Notes under the pieces: model-generated
What the model was told of the DNA's origin: nothing
What the model saw: the letters and a program-made list of their open reading frames with translations, nothing else
The model's database searches: none
Shown here: positions 1 to 5,001 of the stretch, piece by piece
How positions within the stretch are numbered: the stretch's first letter is position 1
Layout of the letters: every line of letters begins with the position of its first letter
From: Clostridia bacterium
GTDB lineage: Bacteria; Bacillota; Clostridia; Oscillospirales; Butyricicoccaceae
Direction of reading: 5' to 3'
Length of the DNA stretch: 6,945 bases
NCBI GenBank assembly: GCA_900763355.1
Contig: CAAFJY010000056.1
Span: 1-6,945, forward strand
Program-made: the position numbers and the translations under genes

Positions 1-49
1 ATAACAAAACGTTCTATCCTGGCCCCAGCATTTCATAACAAAACGTTAT
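1..49. promoter_or_regulatory. Pair of operator-like dyads (ATAAC-N5-GTTAT)
   Basis: The 13-mer ATAACAAAACGTT occurs at 1-13 and again at 35-47. The second copy extends to a perfect inverted repeat, ATAAC-AAAAC-GTTAT (35-49). The first copy has the same dyad with one mismatch (1-15). Centre-to-centre spacing is 34 bases, a little over three helical turns, which would place both sites on about the same DNA face. The pair lies 50-100 bases before the YkuD-family gene, where operators are often found. No regulator family is recognised, and the pair could equally be the end of a repeat array that continues to the left of the window. Confidence 0.35.
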
Positions 50-99
50 TTCCGCGCCGGAAGCGCCGGTATTTTGCCATATCAAGGAGGTCATCTGCC

Positions 100-900
100 A
101 TGAAAGTCATCCCCACCCACGACGAGTTCACTCCCCAGTGGGGGGAGCCGATTTTGCCCCAGCCCGGGGACACCCGGGACACCTGGGACCCCGCCCGGGC
201 CCAGGGCTGGCCCGCCGACGACGCCTGCACCCCCACGGAGCTGCTGGGGAAATGGATGGCGGCGGAGGGGCTGACCCTCTCCGACCTGGACGATCGGGAT
301 TGCCGCCAGCTGGTGCTGGCGGTGTGCAGTGAGAAGCCGGGGACCCTTTCCCGCGTGTGCTGTCTGGAGGAACAGGCGGGGCGCTGGGCCGCCGCAGAGG
401 GGATGGAGCATTTCCCCGGCTGGTGCGGGCCCAACGGTCTGAACCATGACCGCCGCGAGGGGGACAATACCTCTCCCGCCGGACTGTGGCCCCTGGGCCT
501 GTGCTTCGGCACCGAGGAAAAGCCCGCGGGGCTCCGGATGCCCTGGCGGGACATCACCCCCAATTCCGACTGGGTGGGGGACCACGACTCCCCCTATTAC
601 GCCACCTGGCAGGAGTGGGGCACCCCGGGGCTGGCCCCCTATGACCGCAAGGCCGGGGAGGTTTTGTCCCATTATCCCACGCCCTATGCCCTCAGCTGCG
701 TCATCCGCTTCAACGCGCCCCCCTTTGCCGACCCGAAAAAGGGCTGCGCCATCTTTTTCCACGTCTCCGACCACCCCACCGCCGGATGCATCGGGATGCT
801 CAAGCCCGACCTCACCCGGGTCCTGACCTGGATGGAGCCGGAGAAGAATCCCCATATCCTCATCACCGGCGTCCAGCCGGAGAAAAACGGGACGCGCTGA
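100..900 (+). CDS. YkuD-family L,D-transpeptidase-like protein, no visible signal peptide
   Basis: This is a 266-residue protein of the YkuD catalytic superfamily (the ErfK/YbiS/YcfS/YnhG type, COG3786-like by pattern). Members form 3-3 peptidoglycan crosslinks or related acyl transfers through a cysteine thioester. Residues 66-260 follow the family order: DCRQLVLAV strand near 67-75; GPNGL (110-114) then EGDNTSPAG (120-128), matching the usual GxNG...EGDxxTPAG; LCFG (134-137); MPW (147-149); a YYATW segment (166-170) where the family often has YNxxV; then AIFFH (217-221) and HPTAGCIGM (225-233). Proposed catalytic residues are H221 and C230. The first 65 residues are rich in Asp, Pro and Trp and are not recognised. 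The start is set by AAGGAGG (84-90) nine bases before the ATG. No hydrophobic leader is present, which is odd for an enzyme expected outside the membrane. The frame stays open to the left window edge without a start codon, so an upstream start cannot be fully excluded. Probably co-transcribed with the gene that follows. Confidence 0.8.
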   Translation: MKVIPTHDEFTPQWGEPILPQPGDTRDTWDPARAQGWPADDACTPTELLGKWMAAEGLTLSDLDDRDCRQLVLAVCSEKPGTLSRVCCLEEQAGRWAAAEGMEHFPGWCGPNGLNHDRREGDNTSPAGLWPLGLCFGTEEKPAGLRMPWRDITPNSDWVGDHDSPYYATWQEWGTPGLAPYDRKAGEVLSHYPTPYALSCVIRFNAPPFADPKKGCAIFFHVSDHPTAGCIGMLKPDLTRVLTWMEPEKNPHILITGVQPEKNGTR

Positions 901-957
901 AAAATCGCATCGTTTCCCGCTTATTTTCCCAGAAAACCCACAAAAAGGAGCTTTTTC

Positions 958-2220
958 ATGAACAAAACCATCCTTTCCTGCCAAAAGGCCGCGGACGGCC
1001 GCTGGCATCTGGAGATCCGCGTGGATCCCGCCGCGTTCACCGCCGCCCTGGATCGGGCCTTTGCCGAGATCCGGGACGAGCTGGAGCTCCCCCCGGAGCA
1101 AAAGGAGACCCGCGCCCAGGCGGAAGCCGCCCTGGGGGCCCAGTATTTCTATCCCTCTGCCGCCAGCCTGTGCTGCGCCGAAGCCACCCGGGAGGCGGGG
1201 GAGGAGCGGGGGCTGGATCTGGTGGGCTACCCCGATGTGCTCTCCTGCTCCAGCGGGCCCCAGGGCCTGTTGTTCGAAGCCGCCTGCGACGAGCGCCCCC
1301 AGGTCAGGCTGGGCCCCTGGCGCAACGTGATCCCGGAGATCGAGCGGAAGAGCGTCACCGAGGACGATGTGGACCAGGCCCTGGCCGCCTTCTGCCGCGA
1401 GGCCCGCACCGAGACCCCCGTGGAGGGCCCTGTGAAAAACGGGGATACCGTCCACGTGGATTTCGTGGGCTTCCGGGAGGGAAAGCCCTTCCCCGGCGGG
1501 GCGGCGGAGGATTATGAGCTGGTGCTGGGGTCCCACACCTTTGTCCCCGGGCTGGAAGAGGGGATGGTGGGCATGACCCCCGGGGAGACCCGGGACATCC
1601 CCATCACCTTCCCCGGCAATTACACCCCGGAGCTGGCGGGGAAGGACGCGGTGTTCAAGGTCACCCTCCGTTCGGCGGCCCAGGTGTCGGTCCCCCAGGC
1701 CGACGAGGCCTTTGCCCGGAAATATTTTGAGATGCCGCTCCCGGAGCTGCGGGAAAGCGTCCGCTTCCACATGGAAGCCGATCGGGAGGCGGCCTATGTC
1801 CGCCGCCGGGAGGAGGAAGCCATCCGTCTGTGCTGCGCCGCCATGGAGTGTACGCTCCCGGAGAGCATGATCCAGGAGGAGATCGACCGGCTCACCGGCG
1901 ACCTCTCCCAGCAGGCCCAGCGCCAGGGCATCAGTCTGGCCGACTGGCAGTCCCAGGCCGGGCTGGGGCAGGAGGAGTTTTCCGCCGCTCTCCGGGAAAA
2001 GTCGGAGGCCCGTCTGCGGGAGATCCTCCTGCTGGACGCCATCCGGGCGGAGGCCGGGCTCGACCGGGACGAAGCCTCCCGCCGCCGGGCGCTGGAGGTC
2101 CTGGCCGCCCGGTGCGAGGCCCCGGTGGAGGCCATCGAAAAATCCCTCTCCAACCCCGTGGTGGCCCACGAGCTCCTGCGGCGGCAGGCGCTGGAGCTGA
2201 TCCTGGGAGAAAAAGCGTAA
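958..2220 (+). CDS. Trigger factor-like PPIase/chaperone with degenerate ribosome-docking motif
   Basis: This 420-residue protein has the trigger factor layout: an N-terminal ribosome-binding-type domain (about 1-115), an FKBP-type peptidyl-prolyl isomerase domain (about 155-240), and a helical C-terminal chaperone domain (about 245-420). The FKBP part is clear: NGDTVHVDFVGF (161-172), YELVLGSHTFVPGLEEGMVGM (starting at 186), then FPGNY and LAGKDAVFKV near 218-235. Length is close to the usual 430-450. The conserved GFRxGKxP loop that docks trigger factor on ribosomal protein L23 is replaced at 45-52 by PPEQKETR, so Phe and Arg are lost and the loop is shorter. It has ten cysteines, including two LCCA motifs (71-74, 291-294), unusual for this family. 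The start is set by AAAAAGGAG (942-950), seven bases upstream. The usual tig neighbours clpP/clpX are absent, which suggests a paralogue of the housekeeping gene rather than tig itself; that is inference. It may fold a special client, perhaps linked to the upstream YkuD-type protein. Confidence 0.85.
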   Translation: MNKTILSCQKAADGRWHLEIRVDPAAFTAALDRAFAEIRDELELPPEQKETRAQAEAALGAQYFYPSAASLCCAEATREAGEERGLDLVGYPDVLSCSSGPQGLLFEAACDERPQVRLGPWRNVIPEIERKSVTEDDVDQALAAFCREARTETPVEGPVKNGDTVHVDFVGFREGKPFPGGAAEDYELVLGSHTFVPGLEEGMVGMTPGETRDIPITFPGNYTPELAGKDAVFKVTLRSAAQVSVPQADEAFARKYFEMPLPELRESVRFHMEADREAAYVRRREEEAIRLCCAAMECTLPESMIQEEIDRLTGDLSQQAQRQGISLADWQSQAGLGQEEFSAALREKSEARLREILLLDAIRAEAGLDRDEASRRRALEVLAARCEAPVEAIEKSLSNPVVAHELLRRQALELILGEKA

Positions 2221-2224
2221 AAAC

Positions 2225-2250
2225 AGCGGCAGGACCCAGGTCCTGCCGCT
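2225..2250 (+). terminator. Hairpin after the trigger factor-like gene
   Basis: AGCGGCAGGACC (2225-2236) pairs perfectly with GGTCCTGCCGCT (2239-2250), giving a very stable stem that starts five bases after the stop codon. Only a weak T-rich tail (TGATCTTGTTT) follows, so by itself it may pause or protect the transcript 3' end rather than terminate. It probably acts together with the next hairpin. Confidence 0.6.
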
Positions 2251-2261
2251 TGATCTTGTTT

Positions 2262-2289
2262 AAAAAGGCTGCGTTTCCGCAGCCTTTTT
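2262..2289. terminator. Bidirectional intrinsic terminator
   Basis: AAAAAGGCTGCG (2262-2273), loop TTTC, CGCAGCCTTTTT (2278-2289): a 12-bp perfect stem with an A tract on one side and a T tract on the other. It therefore reads as an intrinsic terminator on both strands. On the + strand it ends the YkuD/trigger-factor transcript. On the - strand it could stop any transcript running on from the lipoprotein gene. Confidence 0.9.
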
Positions 2290-2339
2290 CTATGAAATGT
2301 TTTTTCACGGACATGCGCCGGGAAAAAACACCGTAACCC

Positions 2340-2553
2340 GCCGCGTTTTCCGCAGAAAACCGGCGAAACCGGCCCGCAGGCCGGAGCCTGACGCGGGCTG
2401 CATCGCAGCCACGGCCCTTCTGGGCCGCGCCGCAAGTGCGGCGTGGGGCGCAGGAAGCCCGTCTTTCGGGCGACCGAAGCCTATCCGATCAAAAGGGCCC
2501 CCCACAAAAGCACTGCTTTTGCGGGGAAATCAAAATCCAGCGAAGCGATTTTG
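2340..2553. repeat. Gene-free stretch with a run of about eight short hairpins
   Basis: No convincing gene lies between 2290 and 2562. Successive inverted repeats fill the space: GTTTTC/GAAAAC (2345-2360, loop CGCA); CCGGCC/GGCCGG (2369-2384, loop CGCA); GGCTGC/GCAGCC (2396-2410); CGGCCC/GGGCCG (2412-2427, loop TTCT); CGCCGC/GCGGCG (2428-2443, loop AAGT); GCCCG/CGGGC (2457-2471); CAAAAGC/GCTTTTG (2505-2521, extended by CCCC/GGGG at 2500-2526 across one mismatch); CAAAATC/GATTTTG (2531-2553, nine-base loop). Stems are perfect and almost abut. The stretch lies between converging genes, so it could be the 3' untranslated region of the lipoprotein mRNA, a dispersed intergenic repeat, or a structured RNA. 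None of these is proven. Short open frames here lack ribosome binding sites and look like chance products of GC-rich DNA. Confidence 0.6.
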
Positions 2554-2562
2554 CGGCAGCAT

Positions 2563-3453
2563 TCAGAAGGCGATCGCCTCGTCATAGATGACGGAGGCGG
2601 CGGGATAGGCGGCGGTGAGCTTGTCCCGGAAGGTGTTGACCAGCTCCTCGTGCCCATAGAGGGAGAGGACGCACTGGTCCACCGTCACGATGACCAGCTT
2701 GTCGGGGAAGCCGCACATCCACTGCTTGCCCGTCACCGCCGTGTGGAGATCCTCCGCCAGGGTGGAGAGATCCTTGGAGTCGGCGGCGTGGAAGGCCCCG
2801 CAGGTGAAGGTGTTGAGATTCATCATGTGGACCAGACTGGCGGCCTCGTCGATGAGACCGGTGTCCGCCGCGGGAAAGGTGAGCATGTAGGTATAGTTAT
2901 CCGGGTTGCTCATGTCCATGGCCATGGGGCCGTCCCCGGCGGGGAACTTCTCCTCCTCCGAATAGGTGCCCCAGACGGCAGTGAGGATGCTCAGGGCGTT
3001 CCCCGAGGGGGAGGGCGCTTCCTCTGTGGGCTGCTCGGGCTGGGCGGGGGGCGGAGAATTGTCCTCGGGCTTGTCCGCAGGCTTTTCGGCGGGCTTGTCC
3101 GCCGGTTTTTCCGCGGGGGTCTCGGCGGGCTTTTGGGCCGGCTGCTGGACCGGAGTCGAGGGATCCTCCGAGGGCTTGGGCTCGGGCTGAGCGGCAGGCT
3201 GCTGGGCGTCCTCGGCGGGCTGCCGGGGGTCAGACGTATCAGAGGTATCAGAGGTGTCGGGCGTGTCGGAAGTGCCAGGCGCCGCCGGAGTGTCGGGCTG
3301 CTGGGGCTCGTCGGGGGTCTGGACATCGCCGCCCCCGGTCTCCTGGAGAGTGTCGTCGGCGGGAGGGGTGTCCGCATCGCTGCTTTTGCTGCCGCAGGCC
3401 GTCAGGGCCAAGAGCAGACAGAGGGTCAGTCCAATGGCGAGAAGGCGTTTCAT
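2563..3453 (-). CDS. Surface lipoprotein with long low-complexity tether and unknown C-terminal domain
   Basis: This predicted 296-residue lipoprotein starts with KR (2-3), a hydrophobic stretch and the lipobox LTAC, with the lipidated Cys at position 20. That predicts anchoring to the outer face of the cytoplasmic membrane. Residues 21-150 form a disordered tether rich in Pro, Asp, Thr, Ala and Lys, with short repeats: DTSDTSDTSD near 66-75 and alternating PAEKPADK units at about 113-128. Such tethers usually span the cell wall. Residues 151-296 look folded, with alternating hydrophobic strands and helices (LIDEAASLVHMMN, 200-212; WMCGFPDKLVIVTVD, 245-259; LVNTFRDKLTAAYP, 271-284). The domain is not recognised with confidence; the pattern recalls small Clostridia lipoprotein domains of the DUF4358 sort, a weak guess. 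An in-frame start 59 codons upstream is less likely, because AAAGGAG (complement of 3459-3465) lies five bases before the chosen ATG and the signal peptide then starts correctly. Confidence 0.85.
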   Translation of the reverse strand: MKRLLAIGLTLCLLLALTACGSKSSDADTPPADDTLQETGGGDVQTPDEPQQPDTPAAPGTSDTPDTSDTSDTSDPRQPAEDAQQPAAQPEPKPSEDPSTPVQQPAQKPAETPAEKPADKPAEKPADKPEDNSPPPAQPEQPTEEAPSPSGNALSILTAVWGTYSEEEKFPAGDGPMAMDMSNPDNYTYMLTFPAADTGLIDEAASLVHMMNLNTFTCGAFHAADSKDLSTLAEDLHTAVTGKQWMCGFPDKLVIVTVDQCVLSLYGHEELVNTFRDKLTAAYPAASVIYDEAIAF

Positions 3454-3472
3454 AAAGTCTCCTTTGTCACAG

Positions 3473-3490
3473 CATGGCAGAGCTGCCATG
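3473..3490. promoter_or_regulatory. Perfect palindrome in the lipoprotein gene leader
   Basis: CATGGCAG-AG-CTGCCATG is an 18-base inverted repeat ending about seven bases upstream of the lipoprotein ribosome binding site. In RNA it folds as a seven-bp stem with a GAGC/GCUC loop; in DNA it could be an operator. No clear sigma-A promoter is visible in 3454-3540, so whether the element acts on DNA or RNA is open. Confidence 0.4.
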
Positions 3491-3537
3491 AAATTGAGTT
3501 TTGGACGGAAAAACCGGGCAAAAGGTTCCCACTTTTC

Positions 3538-3569
3538 AAAAAAGCCGGAAAAACCGCGAAAACCCGGCT
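3538..3569 (-). terminator. Terminator between the deacylase and the lipoprotein gene
   Basis: On the - strand AGCCGG (complement of 3564-3569) pairs with CCGGCT (complement of 3543-3548) across a 15-base loop, followed by a run of six T (complement of 3538-3543). The stem takes in one base of the deacylase stop codon. The large loop makes it weaker than the other terminators here, so some readthrough into the lipoprotein gene is possible. Confidence 0.6.
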
Positions 3570-4057
3570 CAAAAATCGTAGAAGAGGGGCTCGCTGCCGC
3601 AGGAGCGGACGTATTTTTCCAGATCGGCAAAGGAGAGGATCACCGTCTCCCGGTTGTCGCCGGGGTGCATGGCGATGCGCTCCTTGCCCCGGAGGGCGGT
3701 GTCAAAGACCACGCGGATGCGCTTTTCCCGGTCGTGGATGATGCCGCACACCCCCACCGTGCCGCTCTCCTGCTCCAGCAGCTGGGCCAGGCGGCCGGGC
3801 TGGGCAAACTGCAGCCGGGCAGTGCCCAGAGCGTCCCGCAGAGCCCGGAGGTCGGCGGTCTTGTCATAGGGAAGCATGAGGAGAAAAAAGGCGCTTTCGT
3901 TCCGGGGGCTCACCAGCAGGTTTTTGCACACCTGGGCCCCGAAATCCAGCCCCATGGGGAACCGGTCGGCGGCAGAAGCCACGGGGGCGTGGGTATAGTG
4001 CTCATAGGAAATGCCCAGGGCGTCCAGCCGGGCGAGAATATCCTCCCGGCTGCTCAT
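3569..4057 (-). CDS. Prolyl-tRNA editing deacylase (YbaK/EbsC fold, ProXp-ala/PrdX type)
   Basis: This is a standalone editing domain of 162 residues, the usual length for the ProXp-ala/PrdX group. These cytosolic enzymes hydrolyse mischarged Ala-tRNA(Pro), a trans-acting proofreading step for prolyl-tRNA synthetase. Visible signatures are CKNLLV (44-49), with K45-N46 matching the catalytic Lys-Asn pair; LQFAQPGRLAQLL (82-94), matching the rLsFas..rL segment; SGTVGVCGI (98-106), where the family has GsVspfgl; VVFD (116-119); and HPGDNRETV (131-139), matching the HPxxNxxT motif. The start codon overlaps the stop codon of the upstream membrane-protein gene (ATGA), and there is no good ribosome binding site of its own, so translation is probably coupled. 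The specific substrate (Ala rather than Cys on tRNA-Pro) is inferred from sequence type. Some relatives are annotated only as YbaK/prolyl-tRNA synthetase associated domain. Confidence 0.88.
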   Translation of the reverse strand: MSSREDILARLDALGISYEHYTHAPVASAADRFPMGLDFGAQVCKNLLVSPRNESAFFLLMLPYDKTADLRALRDALGTARLQFAQPGRLAQLLEQESGTVGVCGIIHDREKRIRVVFDTALRGKERIAMHPGDNRETVILSFADLEKYVRSCGSEPLFYDF

Positions 4058-4275
4058 AGCTGGAAGAGATAGGCCATGCCATAGAGGAACAGGCTCCAGG
4101 CGATGTTGAGAACAGCCAGGGTCACCCCGGTATAGAGAGCCAGGCGCAGGGGCATCCCGCCCCGGTCGGGCCGGGCGCCGGGATCCTTGTCCTGGCGCTT
4201 TTTCAGCCCGCGATAGACAAAATAGGTCCCCGCCACCGGGGGCACATATAATAATAAATAGATCAAAAGCTGCAT
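4054..4275 (-). CDS. Small two-helix membrane protein
   Basis: This 73-residue protein has two predicted transmembrane segments, about 2-21 and 45-70, joined by a basic loop (22-44, with RGLKKRQ and several Arg). By the positive-inside rule the loop is cytoplasmic and both ends face out. Start support: GGAG (complement of 4282-4285) six bases before ATG. It is the first gene of a two-gene unit with the editing deacylase, overlapping it by four bases. No family is recognised. The reading frame is believable because of its ribosome binding site, its coupling to the next gene and the promoter upstream. A link to tRNA editing is not implied by the protein itself. Confidence 0.7.
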   Translation of the reverse strand: MQLLIYLLLYVPPVAGTYFVYRGLKKRQDKDPGARPDRGGMPLRLALYTGVTLAVLNIAWSLFLYGMAYLFQL

Positions 4276-4301
4276 TTTCTTCTCCGATTTCCCATTTCCC
4301 C

Positions 4302-4330
4302 TTGCCAGAAGGGCCGGGGTCCTGTATGAT
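4302..4330 (+). promoter_or_regulatory. Sigma-A promoter for tadA
   Basis: TTGCCA (4302-4307), a 17-base spacer, then TATGAT (4325-4330). Predicted transcription start is near 4337, giving a leader of about 33 bases before tadA. It shares bases with the opposing promoter described separately. Confidence 0.7.
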
Positions 4331-4337
4331 TTATTTT

Positions 4338-4367
4338 ATGATACCACACAAAGGGGATGGGTGTAAA
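4338..4367 (-). promoter_or_regulatory. Sigma-A promoter for the membrane protein/deacylase operon
   Basis: Read on the - strand: TTTACA (complement of 4362-4367), an 18-base spacer ending in TGG (extended -10 TGn), then TATCAT (complement of 4338-4343). Predicted start is near 4331, leaving a leader of about 55 bases. The -35 box almost touches the tadA start codon. Confidence 0.6.
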
Positions 4368-4369
4368 GG

Positions 4370-4813
4370 ATGATGGAGCATTTCATGGATCTGGCGCTGG
4401 CGCAGGCGCGGAAGGCCGCGGCCCTGGGGGAGGTGCCCGTGGGCTGCGTCATCGTCCGGGACGGGGCCGTCATCGGCGAGGGCTATAACCGCCGGGAGAC
4501 CGACCGGACGGTCCTGGGCCACGCCGAGCTCATGGCCATCCGCCAGGCGGAGCAGGCTGTGGGGGATTGGCGCTTGTCTGACTGCACCCTCTATGTCACC
4601 CTGGAGCCCTGTCCCATGTGCGCCGGGGCGATCTTGAACGCCCGGCTGGGGACGGTGGTCTGCGGGGCCACTGACGAGACCTTTGGGGCCTGCGGCGGGG
4701 TGATGAACCTGTTCGAGGAGGCCTTCGGCATCCATCCCCGGCTGTACAAGGGGGTGCGGGAGGCGGAGTGCAGCGCCCTCCTGCGGGATTTTTTCGCCCG
4801 GCTCCGGGGGTGA
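4370..4813 (+). CDS. tadA: tRNA-specific adenosine deaminase TadA
   Basis: TadA deaminates A34 to inosine in tRNA-Arg(ACG), allowing one tRNA to read several arginine codons; it acts in the cytosol as a zinc-dependent dimer. The 147-residue protein shows the full cytidine/deoxycytidylate deaminase core: GEVPVGCVIV (20-29), YN (39-40), HAE (51-53: zinc ligand H51, proton shuttle E53) and PCPMCAG (80-86: zinc ligands C81, C84). It ends at LLRDFFARLR, as in other bacterial TadA proteins. Length is normal to slightly short. The start is ambiguous among ATG codons at 4370, 4373 and 4385. GGAG (4375-4378) is well spaced only for 4385, whereas the N-terminus expected from homologues favours 4370 or 4373. 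A monocistronic unit is likely, with its own promoter and a strong terminator. Confidence 0.95.
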   Translation: MMEHFMDLALAQARKAAALGEVPVGCVIVRDGAVIGEGYNRRETDRTVLGHAELMAIRQAEQAVGDWRLSDCTLYVTLEPCPMCAGAILNARLGTVVCGATDETFGACGGVMNLFEEAFGIHPRLYKGVREAECSALLRDFFARLRG

Positions 4814-4825
4814 AGCAAAAAATTC

Positions 4826-4864
4826 GCGGCGGCGGACACTTTTTGGTGTTCGCCGCCGCTTTTT
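4826..4864 (+). terminator. Intrinsic terminator of tadA
   Basis: A 14-bp stem (4826-4839 with 4846-4859, one G-T wobble) with loop TTTTTG is followed by TTTTT (4860-4864), 12 bases after the tadA stop codon. This strongly separates tadA from the heat-shock operon. Confidence 0.92.
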
Positions 4865-4889
4865 AGCACTCGGAGGGGGAGAGAGGATA
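4863..4889. promoter_or_regulatory. Degenerate second CIRCE-like site
   Basis: TTAGCACTC at 4863-4871 is identical to the left arm of CIRCE. After exactly nine bases the right arm reads GAGAGGATA, matching GAGTGCTAA at five of nine positions, including the leading GAG. It sits 108 bases upstream of the perfect operator and overlaps the T tract of the tadA terminator. It may be a decayed or weak HrcA site, or chance. Confidence 0.3.
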
Positions 4890-4938
4890 GAATCTCGGCA
4901 AAATTACTAATTTGTTCACAACTTTTTTGGAAAAACTA

Positions 4939-4966
4939 TTGACAAACGGCGGGAAAGTGGTATGCT
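4939..4966 (+). promoter_or_regulatory. Sigma-A promoter of the hrcA-grpE-dnaK operon
   Basis: A consensus TTGACA (4939-4944), a 16-base spacer ending in TGG (extended -10), then TATGCT (4961-4966). An AT-rich stretch upstream (about 4898-4938) could act as an UP element. The predicted start, near 4973, lies inside CIRCE, the usual layout for HrcA-repressed operons. Confidence 0.88.
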
Positions 4967-4970
4967 GTAC

Positions 4971-4997
4971 TTAGCACTCAGGAACGATGAGTGCTAA
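4971..4997. promoter_or_regulatory. CIRCE operator (HrcA binding site)
   Basis: TTAGCACTC-N9-GAGTGCTAA, a perfect match in both arms and in spacer length to the CIRCE consensus. HrcA bound here blocks the promoter; loss of HrcA activity on heat shock relieves repression. The operator is also transcribed in the leader RNA. Confidence 0.98.
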
Positions 4998-5001
4998 ACG
5001 G

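Noticed and set aside
1..47. Two 13-base repeats separated by 21 bases, considered as the end of a CRISPR array
   Set aside because: The repeat is too short and the spacing too small for CRISPR, and no cas gene is present; a regulatory dyad pair fits better.
54..69. GCGCCGG direct repeat (54-60, 63-69)
   Set aside because: Seven-base repeats are expected by chance in GC-rich sequence and nothing else marks this one.
91..2169. 692-residue open frame on the - strand opposite the YkuD and trigger-factor genes
   Set aside because: It lies wholly antisense to two well-supported genes, has no recognisable domain and a Gly/Pro/Leu/Arg-biased composition typical of the stop-poor antisense frame of GC-rich genes.
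2297..2587. 96-residue open frame on the + strand through the hairpin array
   Set aside because: No ribosome binding site, no homology recognised, Arg/Ala/Pro-biased composition, and it runs into the 3' end of the lipoprotein gene on the other strand.
2443..3741. 432-residue open frame on the + strand across the lipoprotein gene
   Set aside because: It is Gly/Arg-repeat rich because it reads the complement of the Pro-rich tether, it crosses the hairpin array and a terminator, and it has no ribosome binding site. The - strand frame has a proper lipoprotein signal and start.
4912..4921. TTGTTCACAA upstream of the hrcA promoter, considered as a Rex-type site
   Set aside because: Only a short dyad; it lacks the TTGTGAA-N4-TTCACAA arms, so chance in an AT-rich stretch is more likely.
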